From positions 1 to 58,796 of the forward strand of contig CAIYDT010000091.1 of NCBI GenBank assembly GCA_903924985.1: a DNA stretch of 58,796 nucleotides, in the 5' to 3' direction. This document shows positions 18,768 to 30,221 of the stretch, piece after piece. Below the pieces are notes generated by a model. The model made no database searches. It saw nothing but the letters and a program-made list of their open reading frames with translations, and had not been told where the DNA came from. The stretch's first letter is position 1. Each line of letters starts with the position of its first letter. The position numbers and the translations under genes are program-made. This DNA is from an uncultured Acetobacteraceae bacterium. Its GTDB lineage: Bacteria; Pseudomonadota; Alphaproteobacteria; Acetobacterales; Acetobacteraceae.

Positions 18768-19873
18768 GCCCGCACCTCCTGGTGCATGAGGGCCTCGACC
18801 AGATCGGCGAGACGGGCGGCGGCGTTGGGGCGGCCCTGTGTGCGGGCGCCAGCAGCGGCAGCGGCCAGGGCAGCGGGATTGTTCAGCAGTTCGGTCAACT
18901 TCTCGGTTAGTGCGGTTGGGGTGAACGTGGGTTGCGGCATCACCCACGCGCCGCCGGCATCAGCCAATGCGCGCGCGTTGCCGGTCTGATGGTCGTCGAT
19001 CGCACCGGGCAGCGGCACCAGGATCGAGGGCCGTCCGGCGACCGCGAGTTCCGCGACGGTGGAGGCCCCAGCGCGCGCGATCACCAGATGCGCATCCCGC
19101 AGCCGGTCGGCGACATCGGAGAAAAACGGCGCGAGTTCGGCGACAATCCCGGCCTCGACATAGGCCGCGCGGACCCGATCCAGATCTTCCTGCCGGCACT
19201 GCTGCGTTACGCTCAAACGGGCGCGCAGACCGTTCGGCAACGCCAGCAACGCGGCCGGCACGACGTCGCTGAACACCCGAGCACCGAGGGAACCGCCGAG
19301 GACCAGCAGGTGAATGTTCCCGTCCGGCGCCGCGTAGCCGGCATTCGCCAATGCGGCGATCGCGGGGCGTACCGGGTTGCCGGTAACCTCGGTTCGTGCG
19401 CCGGCCGGCACACGCTGCGTGGCCGCGAAACCGAGCGCCAACCGGTCGGCACGGCCCGAGAGGAAACGGTTGGCGCGGCCCAACACCGCGTTCTGCTCTT
19501 GCAGGATGACAGCCGGCTTGTGGCGCAGAAACCGCGTCGCCAGCACGGGCGGCACGCAGGGATAGCCACCGAAGCCGACCACCGCGCCGGCGTTCAATTT
19601 CGAAAGCAGCGAGCGGGCTCGCAACACACCCGCGGCAAGGGAGAAAATGGCCTTGGCGCCTCGCACGAGCCCGCGCCCCGCGATCCCGGCGCCGGGAAGA
19701 ACATGGGTCTCTCTTTTCGCGAACATCGGGCTGTTCAGTCCGCCGGAACGCGCGTCGGTGAGTAGCACGACGCGCCGCCCGCGTGCGATCAGTTCGGCGG
19801 CCAGGGCCTCCGCGGGGAAGAAATGCCCTCCGGTGCCGCCGGCAGCGATGACGATGGGTTTTCCACCGTCCAC
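18764..19873 (-). CDS. murG: Undecaprenyl-PP-MurNAc-pentapeptide N-acetylglucosaminyltransferase
   Basis: MurG is the peripheral membrane glycosyltransferase that adds GlcNAc to lipid I to make lipid II. The sequence shows [29 protein letters not shown], the [19 protein letters not shown] segment, [12 protein letters not shown] and the donor-site [10 protein letters not shown]. No ATG fits; the best start is GTG at 19873, giving 369 residues ([13 protein letters not shown]). The open frame upstream is REP-element sequence. The start sits only a few bases from a palindrome, which may affect initiation. The 3' end overlaps murC. Confidence 0.95.
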   Translation of the reverse strand: MDGGKPIVIAAGGTGGHFFPAEALAAELIARGRRVVLLTDARSGGLNSPMFAKRETHVLPGAGIAGRGLVRGAKAIFSLAAGVLRARSLLSKLNAGAVVGFGGYPCVPPVLATRFLRHKPAVILQEQNAVLGRANRFLSGRADRLALGFAATQRVPAGARTEVTGNPVRPAIAALANAGYAAPDGNIHLLVLGGSLGARVFSDVVPAALLALPNGLRARLSVTQQCRQEDLDRVRAAYVEAGIVAELAPFFSDVADRLRDAHLVIARAGASTVAELAVAGRPSILVPLPGAIDDHQTGNARALADAGGAWVMPQPTFTPTALTEKLTELLNNPAALAAAAAGARTQGRPNAAARLADLVEALMHQEVRA

Positions 19874-19875
19874 GT

Positions 19876-20000
19876 CGTCATGGCGGGCTCCGGCCCGCCA
19901 TCCACGTCTTGCGGTAACGCGGTCAAGTGAAGCTGTGGATGACGGGCCGGAGCCTGTCCTCGAGCGGGCCTCTGGCCCGGCCCGTGGGCCCGCCATGACG
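19876..20000. repeat. REP-like palindromic cluster between ftsW and murG
   Basis: Outer arms CGTCATGGCGGGC at 19876-19888 and its reverse complement at 19988-20000 enclose further palindromes: GCGGGCTCCGGCCCGC at 19884-19899, and a second inverted pair around 19885-19905 and 19935-19954. It fills nearly the whole 137-bp gap between ftsW and murG. It is a different palindrome family from the CCTCGGG-type elements at the murC/murB and ddl/ftsQ junctions. Confidence 0.8.
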
Positions 20001-20010
20001 AGGGGAGAGT

Positions 20011-21132
20011 TCACGACCCATCCTCCCGGTTCCGCCGGCGCGTCAGACCGAGCAGCATGCCCATCCCCAGCGCCACGGCCACCGCCGAAGATCCGCCATA
20101 GGAGATAAACGGCAGCGTCATGCCCTTGGTCGGGATCAGCGCCATGGTGGAGGCCATGTTGACGAAGGCCTGCAACCCGAAGCCGGCCACCAGACCGGTG
20201 CATGCCAAAACGACGAAGGGATCGTGCTCCTTCAACAGGCGCAGCAACCCGCGCAGCACGATGAAAGCGAAGATCGCCAGGATGATCAGGCACAAGATCA
20301 TGCCGAATTCCTCACCGGTCACGGCGAAGACGAAGTCGGCGTGGGCGTCCGGCAGCACATCCTTCACCCTGCCCTCGCCGGGGCCACGACCGAGCAGTCC
20401 ACCGTTGCCGAAGGCCTCCATGGCGGTGTCGACCTGGTAGTGGTCACCGGTGCCGTACCAGAATTTTTGCACGCGGCCGCGCACGTGGTCGGACATCAAG
20501 TAGGCGAGGACCGCGCCCCCCCCGGCCGCGCCCACGCTAAGTACCATGAACCTAATGTGTAGCCCGCCAATGTAGAGCTGGGTGAGGAACACCATTGTGA
20601 TGACGGCCATCATGCCGACATCGGGCTGTTTCATCAGCAGCGCGGCGATGACCGCGAAAATGGCGCTGGCCGCGGCCATGCCGCCGAGGCGCCGCCGCCC
20701 ATGACCTTGGGCGATCAGCCACGCCGTCGCCACCGCGAAGCAGGGCTTCAGGAACTCGCTGGGCTGCACGGACATGCCGGGCAGAGAAATCCAGCGCCGA
20801 GCGCCTTTGATCTCGGTACCCACCAGCATGGTCGCAAGGGTCAGCGCCAGGGCGGCGAGCCCTCCCGCGATCGCCAGCCGGCGGATGTTGCGCGGCGACA
20901 GCATGGACACGCCGATCGTCGCCAGACCGGCGAACAGCAGAAACACCACCTGCTTGAGGATGAACATGTCGCGGGACGTACCGATCCGCTCCGCCACCGC
21001 GGGGCTGGCAGCCTGCATCATGATGAAACCCAGGCTGATCAGCAGCCCGATGGCGCCGAGCGTCCAGCGGTCCACGGTCCACCACCAGCGGCCCAGCAGT
21101 GAGGGATCGGCGCGGGAGAGGGTCGGCATCAT
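20011..21132 (-). CDS. ftsW: Septal peptidoglycan glycosyltransferase FtsW
   Basis: FtsW is the SEDS-family membrane glycosyltransferase that polymerises lipid II at the septum with FtsI. The 373-residue product has about ten membrane helices. Conserved SEDS motifs are present: LPGMSVQPSEFLKP, the acidic-loop region GDHYQVDTAMEAFGNGGLLG, HADFVFAVTGEE and the C-terminal TKGMTLPFISYGGSS. Start chosen at 21132 (ATGATG), which overlaps the murD stop; the frame continues upstream only as a shadow of murD. Confidence 0.97.
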   Translation of the reverse strand: MMPTLSRADPSLLGRWWWTVDRWTLGAIGLLISLGFIMMQAASPAVAERIGTSRDMFILKQVVFLLFAGLATIGVSMLSPRNIRRLAIAGGLAALALTLATMLVGTEIKGARRWISLPGMSVQPSEFLKPCFAVATAWLIAQGHGRRRLGGMAAASAIFAVIAALLMKQPDVGMMAVITMVFLTQLYIGGLHIRFMVLSVGAAGGGAVLAYLMSDHVRGRVQKFWYGTGDHYQVDTAMEAFGNGGLLGRGPGEGRVKDVLPDAHADFVFAVTGEEFGMILCLIILAIFAFIVLRGLLRLLKEHDPFVVLACTGLVAGFGLQAFVNMASTMALIPTKGMTLPFISYGGSSAVAVALGMGMLLGLTRRRNREDGS

Positions 21133-22492
21133 CGCGCGCCCTCCAGGTCGCGGACCAGTTCGGCGAAGCGGTCGCCGCGCTGGTCGTAGCCGGTGAACTG
21201 GTCCCAACTGGCGCAGGCGGGCGACAGCAGCACGACACCAGCGCCTTCGTCGTGGGCCGCTTTCGCTGCCAGCGTCACGGCGTTTTCGAGCGTGCCGGCC
21301 TCGGTGAACGGCGCGCCGTGTTCCCGCAGCGTCGCCGCCAGGATGGGGGTATCGCGGCCGATCAGGAAGGTATGGGCGATGCGCGGGAACAGCGGGATCA
21401 GGGGGACGATGCCGTCCTCCTTGGCCATGCCGCCGGCGATCCAGATCAGCCGGTCGTAGCAAACCAGCGCCCGCTGCGCGGCGTCGGAATTGGTGGCCTT
21501 GCTGTCGTTGATGTAGCTGATCCCATCGACGCGGCCCACGAGTTGTTGCCGGTGCGGCAGGCCGGGATAGGTGCGGAGGCCTTGGGCGATGGCGGCGCGG
21601 TCCACACCCAGGAATGCCGCCATGGCCGCGACGGCGGCGGCGTTCTGCGCGTTGTGCGAGCCGGGGAGGGTGGGGCACTCGGCCATCGTCAGGATCGGGC
21701 CGTCGGCATCACCGAGGGCACCGTCGTCGGCCCACACATCGGCTCGTGATACACCGGAGATAGTGACGATGCGTGCCGGTTGATGCGCCAACCAAGCCGC
21801 CATCTCCCGTGACCGCTCGTCGTCCACGCCGATCACGCCCAGATCCCCCGCGCGCTGGCGGTCGAATACCGCGCGCTTGGCCATGGCGTAGCCGTCCATG
21901 TCGCCATGGCGGTCCAGATGATCCACGCTGAGATTGAGCATCGCCGCCACATCGAAGCGGAGAGTCGCGAGTCGCTCCAACATGTAGGACGACATTTCCA
22001 GCACGTAGACGCCATTATCCGGCAGCAGCGGCAGCGAAAGCGCGGCTGGCCCCAGATTGGCGCCCGCGATGGCGGGAACGCCGGCACCGGTCAGCACATG
22101 CGCCAGTAGCGCCGTGGTGGTGGATTTACCGTTGGTTCCGGTAATGCCCACGAACCGGGCGCGCGATCCGGCTCGGCGCACGGCCTGGAACAGCAGTTCG
22201 GTGTCCGACAGGATGGGAATGCCAGCAGAGCGTGCCCAGACGGCGATGGGGTGCGGTTTGGGCAGCAAATGGGGGATGCCGGGCGACAGGACCACGGCGT
22301 CGAAGCGGCCGCCGGCGTCCCTCGGGTCCTGAACCGCCAAGCCAACCGCGGCGGCGCGGGCGTTGGACGAATCATCCCAGGCCACGACCGCGGCCCCCAT
22401 GGCCAGCAGAGCATGGGCGGCGGGCAGGCCGTTCTTCCCCAGCCCTACCACCGCGAAGCGCTGTCCCGCGAACAAATTGTTCGGGAATGCGC

Positions 22493-22496
<4 letters not shown>
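21129..22496 (-). CDS. murD: UDP-N-acetylmuramoylalanine--D-glutamate ligase
   Basis: MurD adds D-glutamate to UDP-MurNAc-L-Ala. The 455-residue protein shows [17 protein letters not shown] at the start, LSPGIPH, the ATP loop [19 protein letters not shown] near residue 115, [21 protein letters not shown], and [16 protein letters not shown] near residue 315. It overlaps mraY upstream and ftsW downstream by 4 bp each. Confidence 0.97.
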
Positions 22497-23580
<1,084 letters not shown>

Positions 23581-23581
<1 letters not shown>

Positions 23582-24963
23582 CAGGCGGCTCCCTCGGTGA
23601 TGGCGGCCAGGGAGTCGAGTGCGTCGACCACGCGCTTCATCCGGCTGCCGAGGCTACCTTTGACCAGGATCGCATCGCCAGCCATGACCGCCTGAACGAC
23701 AATGGGTGCGAGTGCCGCGGAGTCCCCGGCGTGGGCACCCCGCAGATGGGCGGGCACCGCGTCGAACAGGTTCCGCATCAGCGGGCCACAAGCAAATAAC
23801 AGATCGGCGGATTGGGTGACGGCTTCGGCCAGTCCGGCGTGCTCCGACGGTCCGGCGGCGCCCAGTTCCAGCATGTCGCCCAGCACGGCGATGCGCCGCG
23901 TCGCGGGTTGCAGGCGCAGTACGTCCAGCGCCGCGCGCATCGACGCGCCGTTGCCGTTGTAGCTTTCGTCCAGCAGCAGCGCGGTGCCGGCAGGCAGCGC
24001 CAGTTTACGTCGAGCGCCGCGTCCGCTCAGTGGGATGAAGCCTGCCAGCGCCCGCGCCGCTGCTTGCGGGTCGAGGCCCAGCGCGTGCGCGGCCGTCAGC
24101 GCCGCCATCGCGTTCATCGCCATGTGCCGGCCGGGTGCGTTTAGCCGGAAGCGGACCTCGTGCCCGGCGATTTCCGCCAGGATACCGGAGCCGTCGGCAT
24201 CGGCTTGCATCTCCATCAACCGGCCTGTCGCACCTTGCGAGGTGCCGAAGGTCATCGCCCGTGCCTTGCCAGCCGCATCGCGCAGCCGGGGGAACAGCGG
24301 CGAGTCGAGCGGAAGCACCGCGACGCCGCCGGGCTCCAAACCCGTCATAATGGCAGCTTTCTCGTCGGCGATCGCCTCGATCGAGCCGAGGTAGCCGAGA
24401 TGCGCTTTCTCCACCGTGGTGATGACGGCGACATGCGGACGGGCAAGACGCGCCAGGGGGGCGATTTCACCGGGGTGGTTCATGCCGATCTCGGCCACGC
24501 AGAACGCGGCCTCGCGCGGCATGCGCGCGAGCGTGAGCGGCAGGCCCCACTGGTTGTTGTACGACGCCTCGGCGGCATGGGTTGGCCCGAAGGCGGACAG
24601 GACCGTGCGGAGCATCTCCTTGGTGGTCGTCTTGCCAACGCTGCCGGTGACCGCGACAACTTTGGCGTTGGTGCGCATCCGGGCGAACCCCCCAAGGCGA
24701 GCCAGCGCCGCCAGCGTGTCGTCGACGCGCAGCACGCGGGAACCGCTGGGGGCGCCCCGGTGCACCATTGCCCCAGCGGCGCCTTTTGCGAGTGCCTCCG
24801 GAACGAAGGCGTGCCCGTCCCGGCCCTCGCCGATCAAGGCAACGAACAGATCGCCGGGCCGCAGCGTGCGCGTGTCGATCGAGACGCCGTTGGCGCCGAA
24901 CGGGACATCGATGGCGCCGCCAGTCGCTTCCAGCAGATCCAACGTTGTCCAGAGCTGGGTCAT
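23581..24963 (-). CDS. murF: UDP-N-acetylmuramoyl-tripeptide--D-alanyl-D-alanine ligase
   Basis: MurF joins D-Ala-D-Ala (made by Ddl, also in this cluster) to the UDP-MurNAc tripeptide. The 460-residue sequence has the N-terminal [19 protein letters not shown] loop [18 protein letters not shown] near residue 110, [14 protein letters not shown], and [18 protein letters not shown] near residue 315. The start overlaps the murE stop as ATGA. Confidence 0.97.
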
Positions 24964-26438
24964 ACTACCCCCGCCAGATGCCGAATGACGGAGACATCGT
25001 CGAACGGGATCACCGTAGTGCCGATGGTCTGCCCCTGCTCGTGCCCCTTACCGGCAACCGCCAGCACATCGCCGGGCCGGAGCATGTTCAGCCCTGTCTC
25101 GATCGCATGGGCGCGGTCGCCGATTTCTATTGCCCCCGGGCAGGCGGCCAGAATGGCGGAGCGGATGCCGGCGGGATCCTCCGATCTTGGGTTGTCGTCG
25201 GTGATGATCGCCCGGTCGGCGAGGCGGGCGGCGGCGTCCCCCATCAGGGGGCGCTTGCCGCGATCCCGGTCGCCACCGGCGCCGAATACCACGACCAGCC
25301 GGCCGGCGGTGTGGGGGCGTAGCGCGGTCAGCAGCCGCTCCAGTGCGTCGGGGGTGTGGGCGTAATCGACGTAGGTAGCGGCGCCATTGGGTAAAGTGAC
25401 GGCGAGTTCCATGCGACCGCGCACGCCCGTCAGCGACGGCAGCCGAGCGAACACCCGTTGCATCCCCAGCACCTCGGCCAGGGCGCCGGCCAGCATGACG
25501 TTGTCGGCCTGGAAGCGGCCGGGCAGCATGAGCGCGATGGTGTGCACGACGCCGCCGGCTTCGATCGTCAGGTCCTGGCCATCCGCACGCGGTTGGGCGC
25601 GGAGCAGCCGCCAGTGCTCGCCGGCTTCCCCCACCGTGCGCAACGTTTGGTGCCGGCGTGCGGCGATATCCCGCAACGCGGTGAGCGTGGCTGGGTCCAT
25701 GTCGGCGCAGGCCACGGCGGGCGCGCCCTCGGGTAGCAGTTCCTCGAACAGGCGCAGCTTGGCCGTGCGGTAGGTGTCCAGCGTGCCGTGGTAGTCCAGA
25801 TGGTCGCGGGTCAGATTGGAAAATCCGGCCGCTTTCAACCGCACGCCGTCCAGGCGAAACTGGTCCAGGCCGTGCGAGGAAGCCTCCAGCGCCACCTGCT
25901 GAATGCCCGAGCGTGCCAAACCGGCGAGGCTTTCCGCAAGGCTGATCGGATCGGGCGTGGTCAGGCCCGGCCCCGGCGCGAAGCCCGGCGCGATCAGACC
26001 CAGCGTCCCCAGGCTGGCGGCTTTCAGCCCCGCCAAGGTCCAAAGCTGGCGGAGGAACTCCACCGTGCTGGTCTTGCCGTTGGTGCCGGTGACGGCAACG
26101 ACGGTATCTGGCTGCTTGCCGGCCAGCAGCGCGGCGATGCGGGCCAGGCGCTGGCGGGGCTCGCGATCCAGCAGCAGCGGGCGTTCGGGGACACCATCGG
26201 GCCAGGCGGTGCCGGTCGGCGCCAGGATCGCCACCGCGCCGCGCCGCACTGCTTCGGCGATGTAGGTGCGGCCGTCGGCACGTGCGCCCGGGATCGCGGC
26301 AAACAGGTCGCCGGGAACCACCTGCCGGCTGTCGGCGGTCACGCCGGCGATGTCGAGCTCCGCCATGGCCTCCCAGCCAACCGAAATAGCATCCCCAAAC
26401 GTGTCGGACAGGCGCTGCATGATATCAGCGAGCCGCAA
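24960..26438 (-). CDS. murE: UDP-N-acetylmuramoyl-L-alanyl-D-glutamate--2,6-diaminopimelate ligase
   Basis: MurE adds the third residue of the peptidoglycan stem. The 492-residue product has VTADSRQVVPGDLFAAIPG, ATP loop VTGTNGKTSTVEFLRQL, EASSHGLDQFRLDGV, FSNLTRDHLDYHGT and the C-terminal DDNPRSEDP motif; DNPR indicates meso-diaminopimelate specificity. The start used is TTG at 26438 (MRLADIM), because family proteins often begin MRLxxL; an ATG at 26420 would remove six residues. With TTG it overlaps ftsI by 14 bp. Confidence 0.95.
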   Translation of the reverse strand: MRLADIMQRLSDTFGDAISVGWEAMAELDIAGVTADSRQVVPGDLFAAIPGARADGRTYIAEAVRRGAVAILAPTGTAWPDGVPERPLLLDREPRQRLARIAALLAGKQPDTVVAVTGTNGKTSTVEFLRQLWTLAGLKAASLGTLGLIAPGFAPGPGLTTPDPISLAESLAGLARSGIQQVALEASSHGLDQFRLDGVRLKAAGFSNLTRDHLDYHGTLDTYRTAKLRLFEELLPEGAPAVACADMDPATLTALRDIAARRHQTLRTVGEAGEHWRLLRAQPRADGQDLTIEAGGVVHTIALMLPGRFQADNVMLAGALAEVLGMQRVFARLPSLTGVRGRMELAVTLPNGAATYVDYAHTPDALERLLTALRPHTAGRLVVVFGAGGDRDRGKRPLMGDAAARLADRAIITDDNPRSEDPAGIRSAILAACPGAIEIGDRAHAIETGLNMLRPGDVLAVAGKGHEQGQTIGTTVIPFDDVSVIRHLAGVV

Positions 26439-28527
26439 CGGAGGATGTCGCGCTGGCGGAAACAGCTGTTCCTGGCGCGCTTACGGCTACGACAGCTGTT
26501 CGTGGCGTGCCTACGGCGACGACCGGGGCGGTCGGGACGCTTGCCCGCCGGTTAGGATCGGGCTGCACCGGCTTGCTCATGGCCGGGGGCAACATGGTAG
26601 GCTGAATGGTCAGACCGGGTTTCGGGGCGCTTCTGGACTGCACGTCCATCGCCGTCACGCCGCTGCTCCCGGGACCGCGCGCCGGCATGCCCGGCGGACG
26701 GCCGGGCTGCAGCGGGATCGCGAGCGCCTGATCGATCGTCGGTTTATCCACGACATCGGGCATCAGGCCAAGCATCGGACCGATGCGGGAGATCACCTTG
26801 CCCGCCGCCGGCGCCACCACCCAGCCCGCGGTCGCGTAGCCATAGGTCGCCTTGGTCGCGTGCGGCTCGTCCAGCATCATGTAGACTGCGTAGCGTGGCG
26901 CGTTCATCGGGAAAACGCACATAAAGGCAGCGACGTTCGCATGCTTGCGATAGCCGCCATGCGCCTGCACCTTCTCGGCCGTGCCGGTCTTGCCGCCGGG
27001 GTAGTAGCCGGGAACCTCAGCCGTCTTGCCGAAGCCGTCGGTGACCACCAGCCGCATCAGTTTACGCATCACGTCCGAGGTGGATCGCTGCATCACCCGC
27101 TCGCCCTCCGGCTGTTCGCCGGGGGGGATGGCCAGGATGGTGGGGCGCATCAGGACCCCGCCGTTGGCGATGGCGGCGGTGCCTCGCACTACGTGCAGCG
27201 GGGTGACGGAAATGCCGTGGCCGAAGCCCACGGTCATAGTCGCGATTTCCTTCCAACTCGCCGCCGGCTGTACGATGGGCAGACCGGCTTCCGGCAACTC
27301 CACCCCGGTCTTGCCGAACATGCCCATGTTCTTCAGCCAGGCGCGCTGGCGCTCCGCGCCCACCACCATCGCGATATGCGCGGCGCCGAGATTGGACGAA
27401 TAGGCCAGCACCTCCGGCAGATAAAGCCAGCGGTGCTTGCCTTCGAAATCGGTGATGGTGAAACGGCTGATCTGGATCGGGTGGGAGGCGTCGAATTCGT
27501 CCCATATATGAACCAAACCCCCGTCCAGCGCCATCGACGCTGTTTGCAGCTTGAACGTGCTGCCGGGCTCGTAGCGCTCCTTGATCGCCCTGTTGCGCTT
27601 TTCGTCCTCGGTCGCGCCGCGAAAATTGTTGGCGTCATAGTCGGGCAGGCTGACCAGGGCCAGAAGTTCGCCGGTCGTGACATCCATCACGATGCCGGCG
27701 GCGCCGATTGCCTGGAACGTGCCCATCGCGGCCAGCAGTTCTTCCCGCACCACCGCTTGCACCCGCACGTCCAGCGACAGGCGCACCGGCGTCGGATCTT
27801 CCCGCAGGCGTTTGTCGAAGGCCTTTTCGACGCCGGCCACGCCCAGCTCATCCACGTCGACGCCGCCCAGCACCTGCGCGGCGGTGCGGCCCATCGGGTA
27901 GTGGCGCTGCTGGGTGGACTGGAAATCGATCCCCGGCAGGCCGAGGTCGTTGATCGCCAGCTCCTCCCTCGGGGTGATCTGGCGTTCCAGGTAGACGAAT
28001 TTCTTGTCGGGGGCGGACAGGCGCTGGATCGCCCGAGCCTCATCGAGCCTCGGCAGCACTTGCTTGAGCTTATGGGCCGCGTCGACGGGATCGATGATCT
28101 GCCTGGGGTCCGCGAATACCGAAACGGTCGGCAGCGAAATGGCGATTTCCTGGCCGCGCCGGTCGGTGATCATCGCCCGCTGGCCGATGGCGGTGTAGGT
28201 GGTCGTTTTCGGCGCGGCGGCGACCATGGCGGCTACCTGCTTTTCGGCTCTGTGCGGCGCTTTGGGGTTGACGATGGTGACGATCGCCAGCCGCCCGGCC
28301 AGCACCAGGAACAGCAGCGCGAAACCGGCTGACGCGAACACCAAACGGTCGCGGGCTTTCTCCAATGTCGCTCGGCGCGCCTTGTCCGGTTCGGTGACCC
28401 TGAAGGTTTCCACCATTGGCACAGTATCGGATTGCGCCGCCCCGCGCCGGCGCGCCGGACGCCCGTACCCGCCGCCGTTCAGGGGCGGTGAGTTGGAAGG
28501 TGGCGGTGAGGCGGTGCGATCAGTCAT
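26425..28527 (-). CDS. ftsI: Septal transpeptidase FtsI (PBP3)
   Basis: FtsI cross-links septal peptidoglycan as partner of FtsW. The 700-residue protein has a Pro-rich cytoplasmic N-terminus, one membrane helix (LVFASAGFALLFLVLAGRLAI) near residue 65, a dimerisation/pedestal domain, and a transpeptidase domain with the three active-site motifs: SxxK (PGSTFK, about residue 322), SxN (YSSN) and KTG (GGKTGTAEK). It is longer than usual by a C-terminal tail of about 90 residues rich in Pro, Val, Thr and Ala after the penicillin-binding domain; this tail is low complexity. Confidence 0.96.
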   Translation of the reverse strand: MTDRTASPPPSNSPPLNGGGYGRPARRRGAAQSDTVPMVETFRVTEPDKARRATLEKARDRLVFASAGFALLFLVLAGRLAIVTIVNPKAPHRAEKQVAAMVAAAPKTTTYTAIGQRAMITDRRGQEIAISLPTVSVFADPRQIIDPVDAAHKLKQVLPRLDEARAIQRLSAPDKKFVYLERQITPREELAINDLGLPGIDFQSTQQRHYPMGRTAAQVLGGVDVDELGVAGVEKAFDKRLREDPTPVRLSLDVRVQAVVREELLAAMGTFQAIGAAGIVMDVTTGELLALVSLPDYDANNFRGATEDEKRNRAIKERYEPGSTFKLQTASMALDGGLVHIWDEFDASHPIQISRFTITDFEGKHRWLYLPEVLAYSSNLGAAHIAMVVGAERQRAWLKNMGMFGKTGVELPEAGLPIVQPAASWKEIATMTVGFGHGISVTPLHVVRGTAAIANGGVLMRPTILAIPPGEQPEGERVMQRSTSDVMRKLMRLVVTDGFGKTAEVPGYYPGGKTGTAEKVQAHGGYRKHANVAAFMCVFPMNAPRYAVYMMLDEPHATKATYGYATAGWVVAPAAGKVISRIGPMLGLMPDVVDKPTIDQALAIPLQPGRPPGMPARGPGSSGVTAMDVQSRSAPKPGLTIQPTMLPPAMSKPVQPDPNRRASVPTAPVVAVGTPRTAVVAVSAPGTAVSASATSSVAAR

Positions 28528-28536
28528 GGCCTGATC

Positions 28537-29286
28537 TCAGTTACCGTTCGACCATTGGGTCGCGTTCACCGGCATCGGCCTCGGTACCGGCGCGAACGAC
28601 CCGCCATGCGCCATGCCGAGCAGGGAGCCGCCTTGGACGGGCTGCGGCGCGGGCATTGGGGCCGGTTGCGGGCGCGCCTGAGCGGGCGGCGCCGGCGTCC
28701 GAACGGCTTGTGCCTGAAGCGGGGGCATCTGAATGGGGGCCACCTGAATCGGCGGCGCCTGCACGGGCATGGCGGCCTGCACCACGGGCGGGCGCGGCGG
28801 CGCGGGTTTTGGCGCGGCTGGGGCCTGGTTCGCTGCCAAAGCGACGGGCGGCGGCAGTACTGGCAGTGGTGGGATTGGCAGTTCTTCCGTGGCAACTTCC
28901 GTGTCCGCCGGGGCGTCGGTCGCTTGCGGTGCGCTGGCGACCGGTACCTCGGCGGGTTCTTCCGTCGTGTCGGTGGTGCCGGTAGCCGGGGCCATGGCGC
29001 GCGGCGCCGGCAAATGGGCGTCCAGTTCCGCCAAGGTCGTGAACTGGGTGGGCAGCATGGGTTTCAGGGACAAATACTGGTCCGCGAAGGTGCGTAGCCG
29101 TTCCGGGTTTTCCCGCAGCGTGAACTCGGCCTTCAGCCCCCGCGACTGGTCCCGCAACGCGGCGGTGTCGGCCAAGGTCTTTTCGATCTGCCGGTCGAGC
29201 AGCTGCACTTCATGCTTCGACTGGTATGTATAAAGCACGGCTCCGGCGGCGAGGGCGCAGCACATGGCGGTAAAGGGACGTATCAT
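28537..29286 (-). CDS. ftsL: Cell division protein FtsL with a long Pro/Ala-rich extension
   Basis: The ATG at 29286 overlaps the rsmH stop. The first ~85 residues are FtsL-like: a membrane helix ([17 protein letters not shown]) at about 5-21 and a coiled-coil-like periplasmic segment ([21 protein letters not shown]), then [15 protein letters not shown]. FtsL normally ends soon after this, at about 90-120 residues. Here a further 150 or so residues of Pro/Ala/Gln/Met-rich sequence follow (249 in all). The identity rests on position between rsmH and ftsI plus the helix/coil layout. It acts in the divisome with FtsB, FtsQ and FtsI. Confidence 0.85.
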   Translation of the reverse strand: MIRPFTAMCCALAAGAVLYTYQSKHEVQLLDRQIEKTLADTAALRDQSRGLKAEFTLRENPERLRTFADQYLSLKPMLPTQFTTLAELDAHLPAPRAMAPATGTTDTTEEPAEVPVASAPQATDAPADTEVATEELPIPPLPVLPPPVALAANQAPAAPKPAPPRPPVVQAAMPVQAPPIQVAPIQMPPLQAQAVRTPAPPAQARPQPAPMPAPQPVQGGSLLGMAHGGSFAPVPRPMPVNATQWSNGN

Positions 29287-30221
29287 GCCGCGACCCTTTC
29301 CAAGCATTCGATCGCGCGCAAACGGGCACTGCGCGACCGGGGGTTCGCACCGGTCTCATCGGCGCGGGGCCTGAGCGCCTTCGCCGTCAGCAAACGAAAC
29401 CGAGCGGCCGGGCGATCCGTCAGTCCGCGTGGATCGTGGCGCGACAGGCCCGGGGCGCGTCCGGCGATCTGTCCCATGAACCGTTTCACGATGCGGTCTT
29501 CCAGGCTGTGGAAGGACACCACCACCAGCCGCCCGCCGGGCGCCAGCAGCGCGGCGGCCTGCGCCAATGCCCGCTCGATTTCGCCCAGTTCATCGTTCAC
29601 CTTGATCCGCAATGCCTGAAAACTGCGTGTCGCGGGGTCGATGCCGGATTTGTCTTTCGGCATTACGGCACGGATGATGCCCGCCAGGCGGGCGGTGTTT
29701 TCGATCGGGGCCTCGGTGCGGGCAGCGACGATGGCGCGCGCGATCCGCCGGGAGGCGCGTTCCTCTCCCAGTTCGAACAGCACATCCGCCAGATCTCGTT
29801 CTGGTAGCGAATTTACCAGGTCGGCGGCGGTCGTGCCTTGCTTAGCCATGCGCATGTCCAAGGGACCGTCCCCTCTAAACGAGAACCCGCGTGCGGGGTC
29901 ATCGATTTGAAATGAGGAAATGCCTAGATCGAGCACGATTCCGTCAAGCAGGGATACGCCAGCGGCGGCCAGCAGCACCATCATATCGCCGAACTGGCCC
30001 TGGATCAGATGCAGCCGGTCCGGAAAGCGTTCGGCCAAGGCGGCACCGCGAGCGATGGCGTCTGGGTCGCGGTCGATGCCCCATAAGGTGCAGCCGGGCG
30101 TCTCCAGAATCGCCGCGGCATAGCCGCCGCCACCGAACGTGCCGTCCAGGTAGACGCCCCCTTGCCGCGGGGCCATTTGCTCCAGCACTTCGCGCAGCAT
30201 CACCGGAATATGACCGCTCAT
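29283..30221 (-). CDS. rsmH: 16S rRNA (cytosine1402-N4)-methyltransferase
   Basis: RsmH methylates N4 of C1402 in 16S rRNA with S-adenosylmethionine. The 312-residue protein starts [15 protein letters not shown], has the SAM loop [29 protein letters not shown], the [13 protein letters not shown] segment and [12 protein letters not shown] near residue 225. It overlaps mraZ (4 bp) and ftsL (4 bp). Its position second in the dcw operon is standard. Confidence 0.98.
   Translation of the reverse strand: MSGHIPVMLREVLEQMAPRQGGVYLDGTFGGGGYAAAILETPGCTLWGIDRDPDAIARGAALAERFPDRLHLIQGQFGDMMVLLAAAGVSLLDGIVLDLGISSFQIDDPARGFSFRGDGPLDMRMAKQGTTAADLVNSLPERDLADVLFELGEERASRRIARAIVAARTEAPIENTARLAGIIRAVMPKDKSGIDPATRSFQALRIKVNDELGEIERALAQAAALLAPGGRLVVVSFHSLEDRIVKRFMGQIAGRAPGLSRHDPRGLTDRPAARFRLLTAKALRPRADETGANPRSRSARLRAIECLERVAA

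Noticed and set aside
15164..20000. CRISPR array or rho-independent terminators in the dcw gaps
   Set aside because: The repeats are paired palindromes, not regularly spaced direct repeats with unique spacers, and no U-run follows the hairpins.
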